64,000 nucleotides of DNA from Neodontobutis hainanensis (taxonomy: Eukaryota; Chordata; Actinopteri; Gobiiformes; Odontobutidae), in NCBI GenBank assembly GCA_024349245.1, contig JALDNG010000004.1, positions 7,032,501-7,096,500 of the forward strand, read 5' to 3'. Positions 35,518-49,404 of the stretch are shown one piece after another. The notes under the pieces are model-generated. The model did no database searches. It was not told the DNA's origin and saw nothing but the letters and a program-made list of their open reading frames with translations. Position 1 is the first letter of the stretch; the number at the start of each line of letters is the position of its first letter. Made by a program: the position numbers and the translations under genes.

Positions 35518-38500
35518 AAGAAAAATAAATAAAATAAAATGAAAAAGGCACAAAGGAATTTGACACCATTTAAAACCATTTCTAGTTTAAGTAATATTTC
35601 CAGTTTTTAAGTTCTCTGTGCAGCCAGCTGCTCAATATAATATATTTTCATGGCTATCTATTCTGAAATTATCTGTGGCTCTCGGTCTCTCAGCCATTTA
35701 CAGGTAATTGCTTCCTTACTTCTTTCTAATAATTTTTGCAGTGGCGGTCCTGCTTCCCCAACCCGATTGGTACGTTGCCAAAATAAATCACACTGAAATT
35801 AAACACAAGCAAGGCCTGTTTTTTTTTTTTTTTTAAAGCAGTTAAAGTCCCAGGTCGAAGACAAATTGAATTCCTTTGCGCTGATACGGCGCCCCTTATC
35901 TTCTCTTGAGTACAAAGCAGCGTTTTCTTCTTTTTGACAAGTACAGTGCTTTCATTGATTCAACAACAATCAGTCACGTTGCAATAATGAGACAGTGACA
36001 GGGCTGGGAGCGACATATTGTGTTAGCAGCAGGAATGTGTGACTACATGGGGACGTTCTCAAAGTGAGTGAAACAGAGACAAGATACACAGTGGCTGAAT
36101 GCTTTGTGGCTATTTCCTTCTAAAGGATATAGATGGACCCAGTTTCTGAAACTATTAAAGCATCCAAGAGTCTCATTTCTGTGCATTCTGCTGCAAAGTC
36201 ACGCACATAATCAAAGAAATGGACATGCTCGTCAAAGGAAGGTGAGAGGAAACAAGCAGAGGACGCCTAGTTTTCCCTATTTGCACTTTAAAACAATTAA
36301 TGACAGCGAACAGACTGTTGAAAATTATCCATCTGTTGCCCCTTACTCTGTACATTCCTCCAACTTTCCTTCACATGGAGTTAAAATGTCATTTTTTCCT
36401 ACTCAGTCTAAGGCACTATAGCAATTAGTGGTAATCAGGTGCGTTGTGGACAGACAGTAATCTGGCCACTGAGCCCTTGATGAAGACTTTCTCTCAATGT
36501 GATTATGTAAACAGGCTGGAAAGGCTGCTGGGGCTAATCAGGATTACCATTTGTCGGTGTAATTATGCGCTATCTAGAGAGACTGTGGGGCATTATCCCA
36601 CTGCCCTCCAGGTTCTTCATCTGTACGCTGGGAGAGTCAAGTGTGAGGGAACGCTGGATGGAACACAAGACCAAAACCAGATAGTACTTTCCTCCTTGGG
36701 TTCAGTGGTGGCTATTTTAGTTTTGAGCTACTACTTAGTTCAGTTTACTTAGTTCGTCTGCCCTCTCACCCGTGCTTTTAACTGCACAGCTCCCCTCTTA
36801 GATGTCTCTCCGATGGGTCTCTGTGAAGGTCACTTACAGTTTGCCGCCTCTGATTAAGAAGTTGGCTCTTCTCAGGTTTCAGTTTTAATATAAGCAGTCC
36901 TCTCGGGTGAGTGAGATTGGCAATATCTTGTCTCGGTGAAGAGAAATAGCTGGCTGTTTGCAGAGAGGCTGCTTTCTGAGTCAAGGCCACAGATCGGAGG
37001 TATCTTATGCTCTGCAGGTTGCCAGTTTCAGAGGGGATTAAACTGTGTAAACTCCCTCTGCGAGCCAATGTGCTGATAAGAATAAATACGGCTTTCAATC
37101 TACAAGCAAGAAGCAAGAAAAAGGACAAATCAAATTAAAAAAATGGAGGCACCAAAGGGCTGTGTTTACTAAACGAAACATAAAGGCCATTGCTGTTTAT
37201 AAGGCCACAGTCTTATGTTTATTTCTCATTTTTTCTTGGTGCCATTTATAAGTATTTATTATTAATGCAGTGAAAGAATTGTGGACTGTAGGACTGTAAT
37301 GTCACAAATAGAAATGATGACAAAGCAATACTCCGCTGAATAATGATCAATCTTATGCTCTAAAAAGTGAAAAGTAAATGGCATCCATGCTGACAGACCC
37401 TTTGATTAGTCTGTCATTTGTCTAAAATAACATATTAAGGAGCAATATTTTGCAGTTAGACAACCAAAAAACCTGAGACATTCAACTATCTATCTCACAA
37501 TAGTCTGAAATCTTCCCTGATAATCTAGCTTAATGAAACAGAAACACGCATTATACTTTATAAGTCCATTATAATGCACTCCATCACCGCTGACTGTTGC
37601 ATACTCGGGGCTTCATAAATCTTTCCGGGCTAACCATGCTGCTCTTGTTTGTGTCTGGGGCTGACAGCTCTCTGTTTTGATATGTGACAGTGGAGCAGAC
37701 GGGCTGAGGCCCAGTCAGAGAAACAAAGCCAAGAGGAGATATGATGGTAATTGAAGAGGTAGACTGGTTAGTGCAGGCTTGGTACGCGGTTTTCCTGCCA
37801 TGTTTCAAGAGCAATTAAAGTGATAGCTGAGCGTGTGCCTTAAGATAACACTGTTGAATCTCCATTTCCTCGTTAAACTGCAGGGATGGCACGTTTCACA
37901 GCAGAAAGTAGCTCCAGACAGAAGTGTTGAGATGCCTGCAATGCTTTTAAATCAGCTCCCACATGAATATTGATTGCTTTATAAATACTACATTGCTGTC
38001 GATTTAACAATTGGTTCACCAAAAGTAAACAAATATAGTTTTTTATGCGATGCTGGCTGCTCTGCCACTTTTACACATTTGCAGTGCTCACTAGTTTGAA
38101 AACAGAGGCCATCATCAAGGTTTTATGCTGTGGACATTAGCCTTCCAGACCTGTGGCGCTGCATTTATTAAAGCACTTATTCATCCATCTATGTCCCTTC
38201 TCAGTTTGAAACCTTGCTTTAATTTTGTTTCATAACCGCATTAACAAGGACACACAATGTCATCCATATATATATAAAAAAAATAAGACCCCAACAATAT
38301 TGCTGAGTTTCACCTCTTTGCAGTGCCAGCAGTTTTCCACCACCGCACAGTACTCTGCTTCAACCTGTGGAGTCTTAAGGGCAATAAACGCAACAGAAGC
38401 AGCGCCTTACAGCTGCAGGTGGATATGTGCTGATGTCTGGAGACAGCGAAAGTAATAGCTACTGTACAAGGGTTAGGCTACAGTTCTACAGTTCAGCCCA

Positions 38501-40940
38501 ATGGGGAATACATGCACAGAGAAGGCAAAAATAGGGAAAAAGATACTTTGTATAATAAAAAAATTAATCGGCTATGACGTTTAAATTAAATGCGCTGTGC
38601 TTGGGGGGGTTATAGTAACTTCTTGTTTTTTACATGTATAAATAATCATCTGTTGAAGTGCCTGAGAAAAGCTGTTGAAATAAATGACTCCATTTGAAAG
38701 TTCTGTCAAACCTGAACACATAGACTTGTCTGTTTGAAGTGAATATCATGTCAACACTATTCAAGTCTCCCTTTGATGATGCAGGTCTGTGGAAATGTGT
38801 CTAAACTCAAAATGTCTTGCTTGCTTTACAGTGTAGGCAGTGGTCCAGGATCTCGTGGACTTAAAAAGCATTCTTGCACCTGGCACCTCTGTGTCATTGT
38901 GCGTGAGGCAGACTGCACAATAACAAGTACAGGCAGTTTAAATGAGCATTTCTCCGAGATCCACCTGTTTGTACTTTGGTTTTTGGCATTCAGCTTGAAA
39001 GACCTCCAATGTAATGTGACCCTGTTTTGATTTGGCCTGTAGGTGGCACAGTCATCATGGTCAAGTTTCCAGGTCAACTGATGCACCAGCATTAGCTTTC
39101 TGTCCTCCATGTGGAATTGTTGGCACTGCTTACAACCTGCTAAATGTTAATGAGTGTTTTTATATTTGGATTTTGACCAAACTCCAAGCCCAGCTCTGCA
39201 TCCAAAGACTGTGTGAATATGTAGCTAATGGAAGAAGCTGTTTACTCAAAAGGAGGAAAACAGTTTGTGTGTTGTACTTGTCCTCAAATATTAAAAAGAT
39301 ATATTTTGGTTTTGTGCTTGTGTTTTGGGGGAAGAGTGGGGTGTTAATGTTTTTGTTTGTTTGAAGACTGCAGGCTAGAGGAGACAGGCATCCTATTGTG
39401 TTTTTGGCTGACTGCTTTGCGAGCTGCTCTCACAGCGGTGGCATGGCATCAGGTGCAATATGGCTCAGTAGCACTTTGAGGACGTATTGGTGTCTAGCCA
39501 CGAAATACTGTATTTGTTGGGAAGTAGCTAAAGCAGTGGCAGCACACGAACGATGGCAGACACTTATTATACTTGGCCACGCGAAGGCACAACCTCTGTT
39601 ATTTCTTTGTGTAACTGTGATGTGTGTATCTGCACACATGCCAGCTGCATTCAGTGTGGCCCTCTATTTGATTTTAGTATTTTTCACCTCAGTGGCTGGC
39701 AATTTAAAACCACCAAATGGAATATTTCAGAGCCCTTTCCAAATTGCGGTGACACACTCATGAAGTAATAGTCATTCTGTAGAAAACCTCTTTTCTGTTT
39801 CCCTTGTACTGAGCCCATTTCCTATTCATCAAGCATGCAGACAAGCATAGTAGGGCACTGCGATTATACACGTTCTATCAGTATGAATTGTGGAGGTGCA
39901 CCACAGCCATGCAGATAAAACCCCTTCTTTGGAAACATCAATTTAAGATTTCTGTCTAGTAAGGTGGCTGTCCTGGCCCTATATTCATCGCGGTTGTGTA
40001 CCTGCTTGTGCTGATGAAAAATTATTGTCTCCAGGTTGTCATGCATCTGAGACGAAAAGTGCTTGGATTTCTAAAAACAAAATTACCTCTAAATATAACT
40101 CTTAAGCATGGCAGCAGCAGTGGCTCTGATCTGATATGATATAGAAGGCTCTTCACAATCTGATGGCAACAAACAAGGCACCCTTTTCTCTACTACTCTT
40201 TTCTATTTATGCCAGTTTTTATGTTCAGTAGAAATATTCCTGTAGCTATATTTCAGTTATTTTGAATGAATGTATGCCAATTGAACCATACTTAACATTG
40301 CTGGTGTTTGTCTGTCTGTATTGTAACAGTTGTGTGGACGCCGCAGCAAAATCTCCCGGATGTTTGTTGACCTTTGCTTTGCTCAGTAACAGCTCTATCT
40401 CTCCACTTTTTGCTCTGTAACCAAGCCTCGCTGATGGATATCTCTATATTGGCTCACTCACCTTTAAGGTCAGGTGCAAATCCGTGCAGGTTTTTTTGTA
40501 CTTAAACTTTGATTGCTGGGAGTGGTGCTGTTGGCTCTCCTTCTGATTGTGATAGCCCATCATCATGAACAATGATGAAATCCGTTCACCGGGAAGAGGT
40601 GTCCTTGACTAAGCCATACGCTGTGTTATTCATGGGAAAATTGAGAATCAGACAGGGAGACCGAGTGATACACATTGCATCTACAACAGGAAGTGAGGCA
40701 GACTGTGACAGCAAACGTTCTTGAACTAAACAAACATAATTGTGAAATATGGAGCATGTGAAAGTACCAGGGGGTTTTTTGGGACACAAAGCACTGTGAA
40801 GGCACATTGTTCTGAATTACTTCTGGTTTAGTTAATGAATTCTATTTAGTTATTAAGTTACATTAGATATTAATTTAATGTAGCATTGCATCTAAACATT
40901 TAAACATTGGCATCAATTTGTAGTGTCAAAGCTATATTTG

Positions 40941-41090
40941 GGCCTAAGGTGGGGTACATCCTAGACAATGGCCAGTTAACACACTCTCACTAGGGACACT
41001 TTAGAGTTGCCAGTTTACCTATACAAGCATGCCTTTGGGCGGTAGGAGGATGCTGGAGTACCCGGAGGAAGCCGAGAGAACACACAGTAA
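40941..41090 (-). repeat. tRNA-headed SINE-like repeat, fragment d (long-tail version)
   Basis: The + strand reads GGGGTACATCCTAGACAATG, ACTCTCACTAGGGACACTTT, GAGTTGCCAGTTTACC and CTGGAGTACCCGGAGGAAGC. This joins the long tail seen at 15738 to the middle segment seen in the other fragments, showing that they belong to one family. Confidence 0.75.
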
Positions 41091-43100
41091 CACAAGGAGG
41101 TTATGCTGTTGTAAATGATGTCAACATACTTTAACAAAAGAGATTTGCATTCGAGCTAAATTGTGTTGTGTTCCAAAACATGACATACCATGGCAATGTC
41201 GCTATAAGACTGGAAAATCCCATAATGTAACCAAAAGGGACTGTGTCTAACGGCATATTCTCTTTGTACCATGGGAAGAAAAAGAAATTGGTAATACTAA
41301 ATATAAATACAATGTAATTAATACAATTTATTTTAAAAAGGCTGGTCATTCAGCATACAGAGCAGTCAAACCCTGCCCAGTTCTTTTTCAACCGGTCACG
41401 GTGTCCTCACAACGGAAAATAGCTGCTGCTTCTGACTTTGGTGCTTTTTATTTATATATATATTTATATATTAAAAAAATCTATTTTACTTTTATTTGTG
41501 ATTCTTGATACCATTTCCAAGAACAGATTTGTCCAAATGGATCTCACACACTGCATTGTTGTTGGCTTCCTCTTCTTGTTGGCTTTGTCCTCAGTTTTGA
41601 CATGCAACCTTCCTTCTTTCACACAAAATGACAGAACAATATTTAAGTTATTTTTGTAGACAATAAAAATCACAAAGAATCTTCTCATTTATTGAATTTC
41701 TAAGGTTAAAATTTATGAAAATAATTGGAATAAAAAGCTTGTGGGTTCCAAGGTATTCATAAATTGAATGATTGAATGAAAAATTTTAAATATGCCCCCT
41801 AGCTATGTGTTGCTGTTTTATTCTTCTGAGAACTGTTTTATTGACAGGGACAATATGACCTGAGGGTGAAGGTGTGGGTCAGACACTGATTTTTCAAGCG
41901 TGGATGATGATGGTGCATTAAAATAGTTGATTAGGACGGGCAGTCATTCATACCCATCATCCAACAGCCGTCACCCACTGGTCTGTCTGATAATAATAAT
42001 AATTTGGGTGCCAGTAAACGACTCCCCTTCTCCTTCCCTTTGGCACATAATCATTTCTCTTTATGGCTGCAATAAATCATAGCACTGAACAACATATTTA
42101 CTGCATCATCTAATCCTTCAAACACTAAGCAACGCAGCGGAAAACAGTTGCTCTTATGTGAAGTTTGATTTGGCCATTTTGTGGAGGTGCCTATAATTTT
42201 CTCTCCACCGTTTCAAGCTTAAAAGTGCATTGTGCGGGCTGTAGTGGCATGTTGTGGCGAGCTTGCAGATTCTAATCAACTAAACACCCTTCTCCCAACC
42301 CACTGCTAGTAAGAGCAATAGTGACAGTGAAAAATTATGGTATTGTGTTTTTTTTCCCATTCTGTTCCACAGCAGGAAGTAACGTTTTCCCATACAGTGT
42401 ATTCATCACTGCCTACTGTATTTGTAGAGATTTGTTTTACGGAACACCACTGCTACAAATAAGGATTGGGTAGGTTTAAATGGTCATAATTAAATCTGGG
42501 AAGACATTTTTGGTCTTGTTGTGTAAAAGGGAATAATAAGCATTTAGACATGAAGGATGATCTTTTTAGAAATGGGGGTATACTCCTGCTTTACCTCTGT
42601 GGCTACAAAATGGATAAACCCTGGTAGCCCACCTGGCTTTAACTGACATACAGTATGTCCGATGATCTATAAAGAACTGAAACCTATTAAGAACTAAATG
42701 GCATCATCCAGGATACACTTGGATTTAGTTGGTTTCAGTTTTTTCTTTTTTTTATTGGCCATTAAAATATCTCCAAAGTTACCATAATGCTCTAAAAAAA
42801 ATATAGAAGAGGGCGGTCGTAAGAAGATTTAGCAGGTCTATTTCACAGTGACCAGTGTCACACGACCATGTTCTTTCAAAGACTTGTTGAAGTTCTCAGA
42901 AAATAAACTGACATGATGCCAGAGAGATGCTGCTGCAACAGGTGGACAGACCAAATATTTAACAATAACAGTAGGACACACTTTATCTGATACAGTATCT
43001 GTTGTGCTCGAAACATGCTTCATGAACATCCTGAAATGAAATCATGTTCTGGAGGCTAAATGGTCAGTATTTTCAGATCTGTCAGGTGTTCTAATACATT

Positions 43101-43230
43101 TGGAGTTTGCATGTTCTCCAGGTGGGTTTCCTCCAGGTACACCGGTTTCCCCCATCAACATCAAAAACATGCTGGGCATCCCCTGGTGGTGGCTGCTGAC
43201 AATGACAGTTCCCCATGGATAGTAAAGGGA
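43101..43230 (+). repeat. tRNA-headed SINE-like repeat, fragment e (short-tail version)
   Basis: TGGAGTTTGCATGTTCTCC, GGTGGGTTTCCTCC, CACCGGTTTCCCCCATCAAC, AAAACATGCTGGGCATCCCC and TGGTGGTGGCTGC, then TTCCCCATGGATAGTAAAGG. It is in sense orientation relative to csmd3. Confidence 0.78.
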
Positions 43231-44419
43231 TACTATAAAGTGCAAATAATATAATGATAATAATCAAGGAGCAGCATGAAGCCTAAGTATCAATAATAGC
43301 ACACATAAATAAACCAGAGTAACCTCAAGCGATCAGATATACTAATGTTTGTTACAATTTAACAATCAACACTTTTTTACGAACTCTTACATTAAGCCAC
43401 ATATCCAGAGTTACCAGTGTGACAATATCCACTTGAACAATAGTGATTCTTTTACTTTAATAGTTAATGGCTTTTTCTTTGGTCACAAACCTCCCTTTTC
43501 TTATATTCAGGTGATTTTGCCGCTAATGAAAAAGTCTTGGAAATAATAGAGTGCCCCTATGTTTATGACTCAGCCAGGGTTTATCACTGCAGCGAGCGAA
43601 CAGTTTCTTTCTTTCCAGATGCCTTACTCTGAAAAGGCAGCAAAAAGATAGTCACATTGTGTGCTTTGATTGCTTCACCCTTTGCATTAGCAAAAACCTT
43701 GACAAAGGACTAGCAGCACGTATAAATATGCATGTGCACTCAGAGACACTCCCATACATGTGAGACTGACACAGAGATAGACGGGCACAGTCTGAAGTCT
43801 CAACAGGACAGAAGACAACTGCCATTTTCTTGTCTTTGTTTTGTAAAAGCAACCATAACAATCTGTTATCAGCATCAAAGGTGCGGTGAAATGTTCTATC
43901 TGTGTGCAAATCCAAAGGCCAGGGGTAAATGTAACTATTTGCAAAACAGCTGATCCCATTCTTGAGCTGTCTGTCAGCTAGCCTGCTGCCTGCTGGGGCC
44001 CCTGTTTCTGCCAGACTTTTGCGTTATTATACTGATTCATATTTCTGAACTGCATTTTCCCCACTGTGCAATCACAGCATGTTGTTAATTTGGTTTCTCA
44101 TCACAATTTATGGTCGGTGTTGTAGCATGGCGCTAACACAGGGTCGATAAAAACCCCAGGGAGTGCATTTTGCAATTGAAGTAATGATGGAGGTCGGAGT
44201 AGGCAAGCGAGCACTGACAGCCAAAGCCAAAAAACCCATAATGCAGCTCAAAGTAGTAAATGGATTAAATGCATGTCCGCACTCCTGCACGCAGAAGCAC
44301 ATGTTGTGTTGCATTTTCCTTTGAAGTTACAAGATGAATGGCAACAATTGCGCTTTTTATAGACACAGCTTTTATGGAGATGACAGTGCTTAACATATTA
44401 CAAGCGGTTGTGATTCACA

Positions 44420-44720
44420 GCTGTGAAGAGGGATTTAGATTTATAATGGATAGCTTATGGGAAGGACTGAAAAACAACGGGGGATGCTGGGAAAAAGGGA
44501 AGAAAAGTTGCAGAGTAAGGAGTGGAGATGGATTCGGGCAACAATGAAGCAGCGAGGCAGTGAATGAAAGGTGAAGAAGATAATAAACCAGAGAGAAGAA
44601 GATTGAAGGAGGTACGATGTGGTGTGAGCCGGTTGCAGAGATAATGACTGATGAAAAGGATACATAGATCTGAGATGGAGAAGAAAACCAGAGAGGTGGA
44701 AAGAGGGAAACATTTGCAAC
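44420..44720 (+). repeat. purine-rich low-complexity stretch
   Basis: The + strand is strongly A/G-biased for about 300 bases (GAAGAAG, GAGAGAAG and GGAAAGAGGGAAA words). Overlapping Pro/Ser/Phe-rich minus-strand ORFs here are compositional. Confidence 0.7.
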
Positions 44721-47094
44721 GAGCATTTTGTTCTGTCATCGGAACATCCACACAATCAGCCACGCAAACTCCACTTGACTCAAACGGCACTACTTTGCAC
44801 CACATTAGTTATCTAATGCCTGACAAACACTGGGATTTTTCAGAGATTAATCCAGGGCTGTCCTTGGTGTACATATAAAGTCTGGCTGATTGCAAAAGTC
44901 ACCTATAAACACACCCATGCCTCACTTGTACCTTCATAAAATCTGTTCTGTGTGAATCATTGCCAATTAAAACAACACAACTCTTTACGGGCTATTTACT
45001 GTGACAAATTCATCTACATAACCTTATTTTTTCAGTGTAAGCTCTGAGTAAAAAGACTATACAACATCCTCAAAGAACAGTAACTTCAATCATATGTAAT
45101 TTAAAAGCCCTAAATTAACCCTGGTACCAATTTGGGACTAAAGCAGGAGCAGAAGCACCCCTAGTCCAACATTAACCCCTTGAATACTGCACACTAAAGC
45201 AGAGCATTAGTATTCCTCTTGTGTAACACCATGCATTCCTTACCTTGTAGTCGTCTGATTCAGCTTTTTTGAGTAAAGAGAATTTAATATAACCTATAAA
45301 CGGATAATAATTGCACATTAACAGGCTAAATATAACCTTTTCTGGCAGACATGCTCTCCTCGATATTCTTCTAAAAGACTGTTGTAAATTACCAGCATAT
45401 GCATTTTTTTCAGCCCGATAACACAGAAAGATTTATTCCTTTACTTGGAATGTAATAAATACATATGTATGCACTTCAGTTCACATCTACTTCTACCACT
45501 GTTCTAATAATAGTACAAAAGCTGAGTAGCATTTTGCTGAATCTCCAGCATGTTACACAAATGAGTTAACATTCTTTACATTAAACAAATTTTGCATTAT
45601 ATTAATTCACATTATTTGTCTGCAAAAGAACTGCTGCTGAGAAATATACAGTATGTGGCTACAGGGCGAGTAAAACCAACTGGAAAGTTCAGTGCCATAT
45701 CATTTGATGCTAAGGGTGTAACTTGAGGAAGCCTGGACAAATACAGGGCTGACAGCTATTCACACTCGCCTTCACTCCTGAAGGCAATGTAGAGACATCG
45801 ACTCACTTAGGAACTCATGTCTTTTTGTACAGTGTGAGAACGTAAGAGCCCCAGAGAGAAGCCACACACACACACAGGGAACATCATTGAAACTCTGTCA
45901 AAATGCTCATTATTTTTACATTACGTTACTGGCATTATTTATTGTTGCTTAGCAACCTGCAACAGTTTCAGTCAGTAACATAACATCATAGTTGTATAAG
46001 AGTCACACCTTGAGTGGTGCAGTGATGCACAGTGCCAATGCACCGTGAAAGCAAAAGAAAAGGGAACACAAAGCACTTAGTAAGTGTAGTAGTATATTCT
46101 ATAGTGCATTCTATCTAACATTAGAGCCACATAGGATTTACAAAGTCCAGATTCATTTTGTAAAATTATTTTTTAACATTCATAATCCCTAAAAATCGAG
46201 CACAATAGGCTCCTCTCATATCTCCCTCCACAAACTATAAAGGATTGTTAAAAGTGTACACATCTGAAACCATTCTAGGAACCAATTCAGTATAATGTGA
46301 CATTAACAACGTTCACCTTTATTTGTAAAAACTATTGCAACAATTCTAATCCATAGCTATAAAGGGTGTCATTATTAGTTCCCATTTCAAAATTTCTTGT
46401 CACCAAAACAATCTATACAAAAATAGCACCAATATAATAATGACTCAGAGGCAATGTAATTTCCCTGACATCACAGCAGTAGAGCTTGAAGGCAGTAATC
46501 ATGTGTCTGTCAGCTGCCTGTCATGTAAAAGGACAGTTCAGTTAGTGTGTGAACATTGTTGCTCTGTAGCTTGTTGTGGTCCACTTCACATTAAAAGAAG
46601 CACTCAGCTGCACAGCTTGTTATCTGACGAGAAATAAGCTTCAGAAGTAACATTAATGTCAGTCTGGTGTACTGTTAGTTTAGTGAAGCGCCCACAGTGC
46701 AGCAGCCTTTATCATCTATACCAATCACTCTGGAAACGCTTCCTTGCTTCAATAAGCAGTTTGTCTGTAGTCAAAATCAGTATGCAAATCCTATCTGTAT
46801 TCAGTGTTCTATGTTCATCCAACCTGAGAAATGTCACAAAACCTGTAAGTTTGCTCCAATATCCCACTTCTGAACCTCTCAGTTTTATGAACAACTGAGC
46901 GAATAAGGTATTGTATAGCACTAGAAACTGCTAGGCTGCACGCAAATGTTATATGTTAGTCAAGTTACAAGACCAACAAAACCTCAAGTTTCTAAAATAG
47001 ATAACTTTTAGAAGATAAGATGTAAAATCACCAGTATAAATAGGTCATCTTGTCAGTACTTCTTTTTTGGTACTCCCATTCTTTCATGCTGGCA

Positions 47095-47480
47095 CAAGCT
47101 ATATTTTTACCACTGTCTTTCTGACTGTCACTGTCAAAAGCTCCTCACAGCTGAAGATAAGTTTTACCTCCTTCATGCTGTTGTCCCGTGAGAACCTGTC
47201 ACGCAAACTATCAACTTTGGATTTGTGTTGTGAGTGACTTGGGTCTGCCAGACCTCTTCCTGACGAAGTTTCTTCCAGTTTCCAGCGCTTTTTGAAGATG
47301 GAGAAAAAATGTACTTACTGACACTTTGGCTTTTCTTGCAATTTTTCTAAAGGGCAGACCTATACTTTTAAGGGTTATATGGCCTGCCTCCCTTCCTTTG
47401 TAAATTGCTTTTTTCTCTCCATTATGAAGCAATATACTACTTTCAGCAGGGCAATATTGTCCAAATAATGTTTTTAGGTG
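47095..47480 (-). pseudogene. decayed Tc1/mariner-like transposase, N-terminal half
   Basis: The minus-strand frame reads through a paired helix-turn-helix region, including GLPFRKIARKAKVSVST and ALETGRNFVRKRSGRPKSLT. It is followed by SKVDSLRDRFSRDNS. This matches the layout of Tc1-like transposases: first HTH, then the ETG...RxGRP linker with the GRPR-type AT-hook, then the second HTH. Downstream the frame degenerates with stops, and no catalytic domain is visible. It lies antisense in csmd3 intron 1 and is inactive. Terminal repeats were not found. Confidence 0.78.
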
Positions 47481-49181
47481 CAGTAACACACTTGAGCACT
47501 CCACTTTTTACTTTGTCTTTAGTACAAGGAAGGTTTGTAAGAATTGTTTGTATTAACTTGTTCAAGTTACCTCCATTTTGTTTTTAATTTAAAGGGTTTG
47601 ATAACTTCTCTGTGCTACACCACATCAAAGTGCACACCTCAAAATATTAATTGACTTAAAAGTTGGCTCTTGATCAAACATAACATATGGTAACATCATT
47701 TGCCTTTCTTTTTTAAATATTGCAACTGTGTTGGAAAGCTTTAGTAATTGCGCTGTTCCTGAGAGCAGTTGCAATAATGTGCTGTGTCACAGGTTGGATC
47801 AGCCTGATCCTGTAGGCGGTGCATCTGTTCTGCAAATTTACCATGATTACCCCGTTTGCTTAATGGTGGCAGAAATAATTGTAAGTTAGACATGGGACAA
47901 AACTTGGCAGGAATTTAGTCCAAGTTCATTCAGAATAATAGCTTGTGGCTTTAAACAACACTTCATGCTCATAACCTGGTGAGCGGTGATATATACTGTG
48001 TCTACAGCTGTGGAAGAATGAAGGTCGGGCGACTTGATCACTGCACCAGGGTGATTTAGTTTGAGTGGACAGGTCAGTTATGTGGACAATAGGCAGAGAT
48101 ATACTGTACTGCCAACTCCTTTAGGTTGGGACCCCTCAGCATAATATCCTGATGGTGCCTCAAAGATTTTCAGATTGGGCGAAAACCATTCCAGCAGATT
48201 TTCACACATATCAGCAGAAACACACTTGTTTTGTCTGAAACACAAACAGCCGCCAGATTTTGTCCGAAAATAATGAAATTAGAACAGCTTGACAAGAGAT
48301 GGAAATTAATTGCCAGTTTGTCTCCCAGTTTAACATTTTGACTGTTTGCTTACGTCAATTTATAAGAAGGGCGTACGTTTGATCAAGAAAAATGACTGTG
48401 GTGTCTGTCTAGTCTGTCTAGTTAGGGGCCATTTGTGACGCACAGATGCCAAGTGATCCGTACATTTTGTCTTCTTCCCCTACTGCAGTGGATGTGTGTG
48501 GCCCACACTAGGCTAAACATCTTTTACCTACTGAGTGTGAAAAGCTAATTACACTGGAGTAATTTGTGAGCGATAAACTATGCATCTTAATTAAGGCTGC
48601 ATTCCATTAGACAACACGGAAGATAGCCTTGTATAAAATAGACATTTTTTTCTTGCTTTGCCTGTAAACTGTTAGTAAGCGTGTGAAAGTATAATGTGGA
48701 GGACAACCTTGTATACTGATGTGTTTTTGCTGTGTCTTAAGGGTTTTTTTTTTCGCTGATATAATATGCTTGTGCTTGCACCCTATTTAGTGTTCATCTC
48801 TGGGGCTTTGTGGCCCTTTGTGGGAAACATTAGTAACAATGATGCAATACAACAGCTTTAATAGTTATAGAAAGCTTTTATTCAATAATACATTGGTTTA
48901 TTCTCACACTATATATTACACCTGTAATATGAAATATAGCAGTTTATGTGTCAGGTTGCATATTTCCTGTAGACAAATATATTATCCCTTTTTTTACAGG
49001 GAGTTCTTAATTATTACAAGATACAGTTGTGCTCGTTGTTATCTGAATTTGTATTAACATTTTAAGTACCTTTTTGCACTCGTTTGAAAGCTCAAAGCTA
49101 CTTTTAATTGAAATTTGAATCCTTTTGCTATTTCTAACAACTTACCCCTTTTTCTCTCTCTTCTTTCTCTTTTCTTTCTAG

Positions 49182-49404
49182 GTTTTATCCATACATGTGG
49201 AGGCACTTTAAAAGGAAGAAATGGGACAATAGAGAGCCCAGGTTTTCCATATGGATATCCAAATGGAGCGAACTGTACCTGGGTCATTTTGGCCGATGAG
49301 GGAAACAGAATACATATAGTTTTTCAATCTTTTGCTGTGGAGGAGGAATACGACTTTTTATCTTTGTATGACGGGCATCCGCACCCGGCTAACTTCAGAA
49401 CGAG
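49182..49404 (+). CDS. csmd3: csmd3 coding exon 2 (first half of CUB domain 1)
   Basis: This exon encodes residues 61-133 and two bases of Arg134. It begins FIHTCGGTLKG and carries the N-terminal two thirds of CUB1. Cys65 and Cys91 are placed for the first CUB disulfide, and there are sequons at N73 (NGT) and N90 (NCT). The EEEYDFLSLYDGHPHP segment contains D117 and D123, typical of calcium-binding CUB domains; assigning D117 as a ligand is inference. The acceptor is a long pyrimidine tract ending TTTCTAG, and the donor is CGAG before GTAAGG. The intron before is phase 1 and the one after is phase 2. The sequence is nearly identical to mammalian CSMD3 as I recall it (GTIESPGFPYGYPNGANCTW), which makes this the strongest single gene call in the window. 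CUB1 acts outside the cell in the protein's N-terminal array. Confidence 0.97.

Larger units (their letters stand above)
33303..49181 (+). other. csmd3: csmd3 intron 1 (about 15.9 kb)
   Basis: This phase 1 intron is bounded by GTACGA and TTTCTAG. It contains two CA microsatellites (34643-34695, 35442-35513), an AT-rich spot at 41450-41480, two SINE fragments (40941-41090 minus, 43101-43230 plus), a purine-rich strand (44420-44720), and a decayed antisense Tc1-like transposase (47095-47480). I recognise no exon in the remainder. The stretches 35520-40940, 41100-43080, 43240-47090 and 47500-49100 show only short unsupported ORFs. Confidence 0.9.

Noticed and set aside
49115..49181. An open frame continuous with exon 2 that reads a hydrophobic, signal-peptide-like segment (LPLFLSLLSLFFLG)
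   Set aside because: It is the intronic pyrimidine tract translated in frame. It begins with TTG and has no ATG, and the exon 1 to exon 2 junction is in phase and matches CSMD3.
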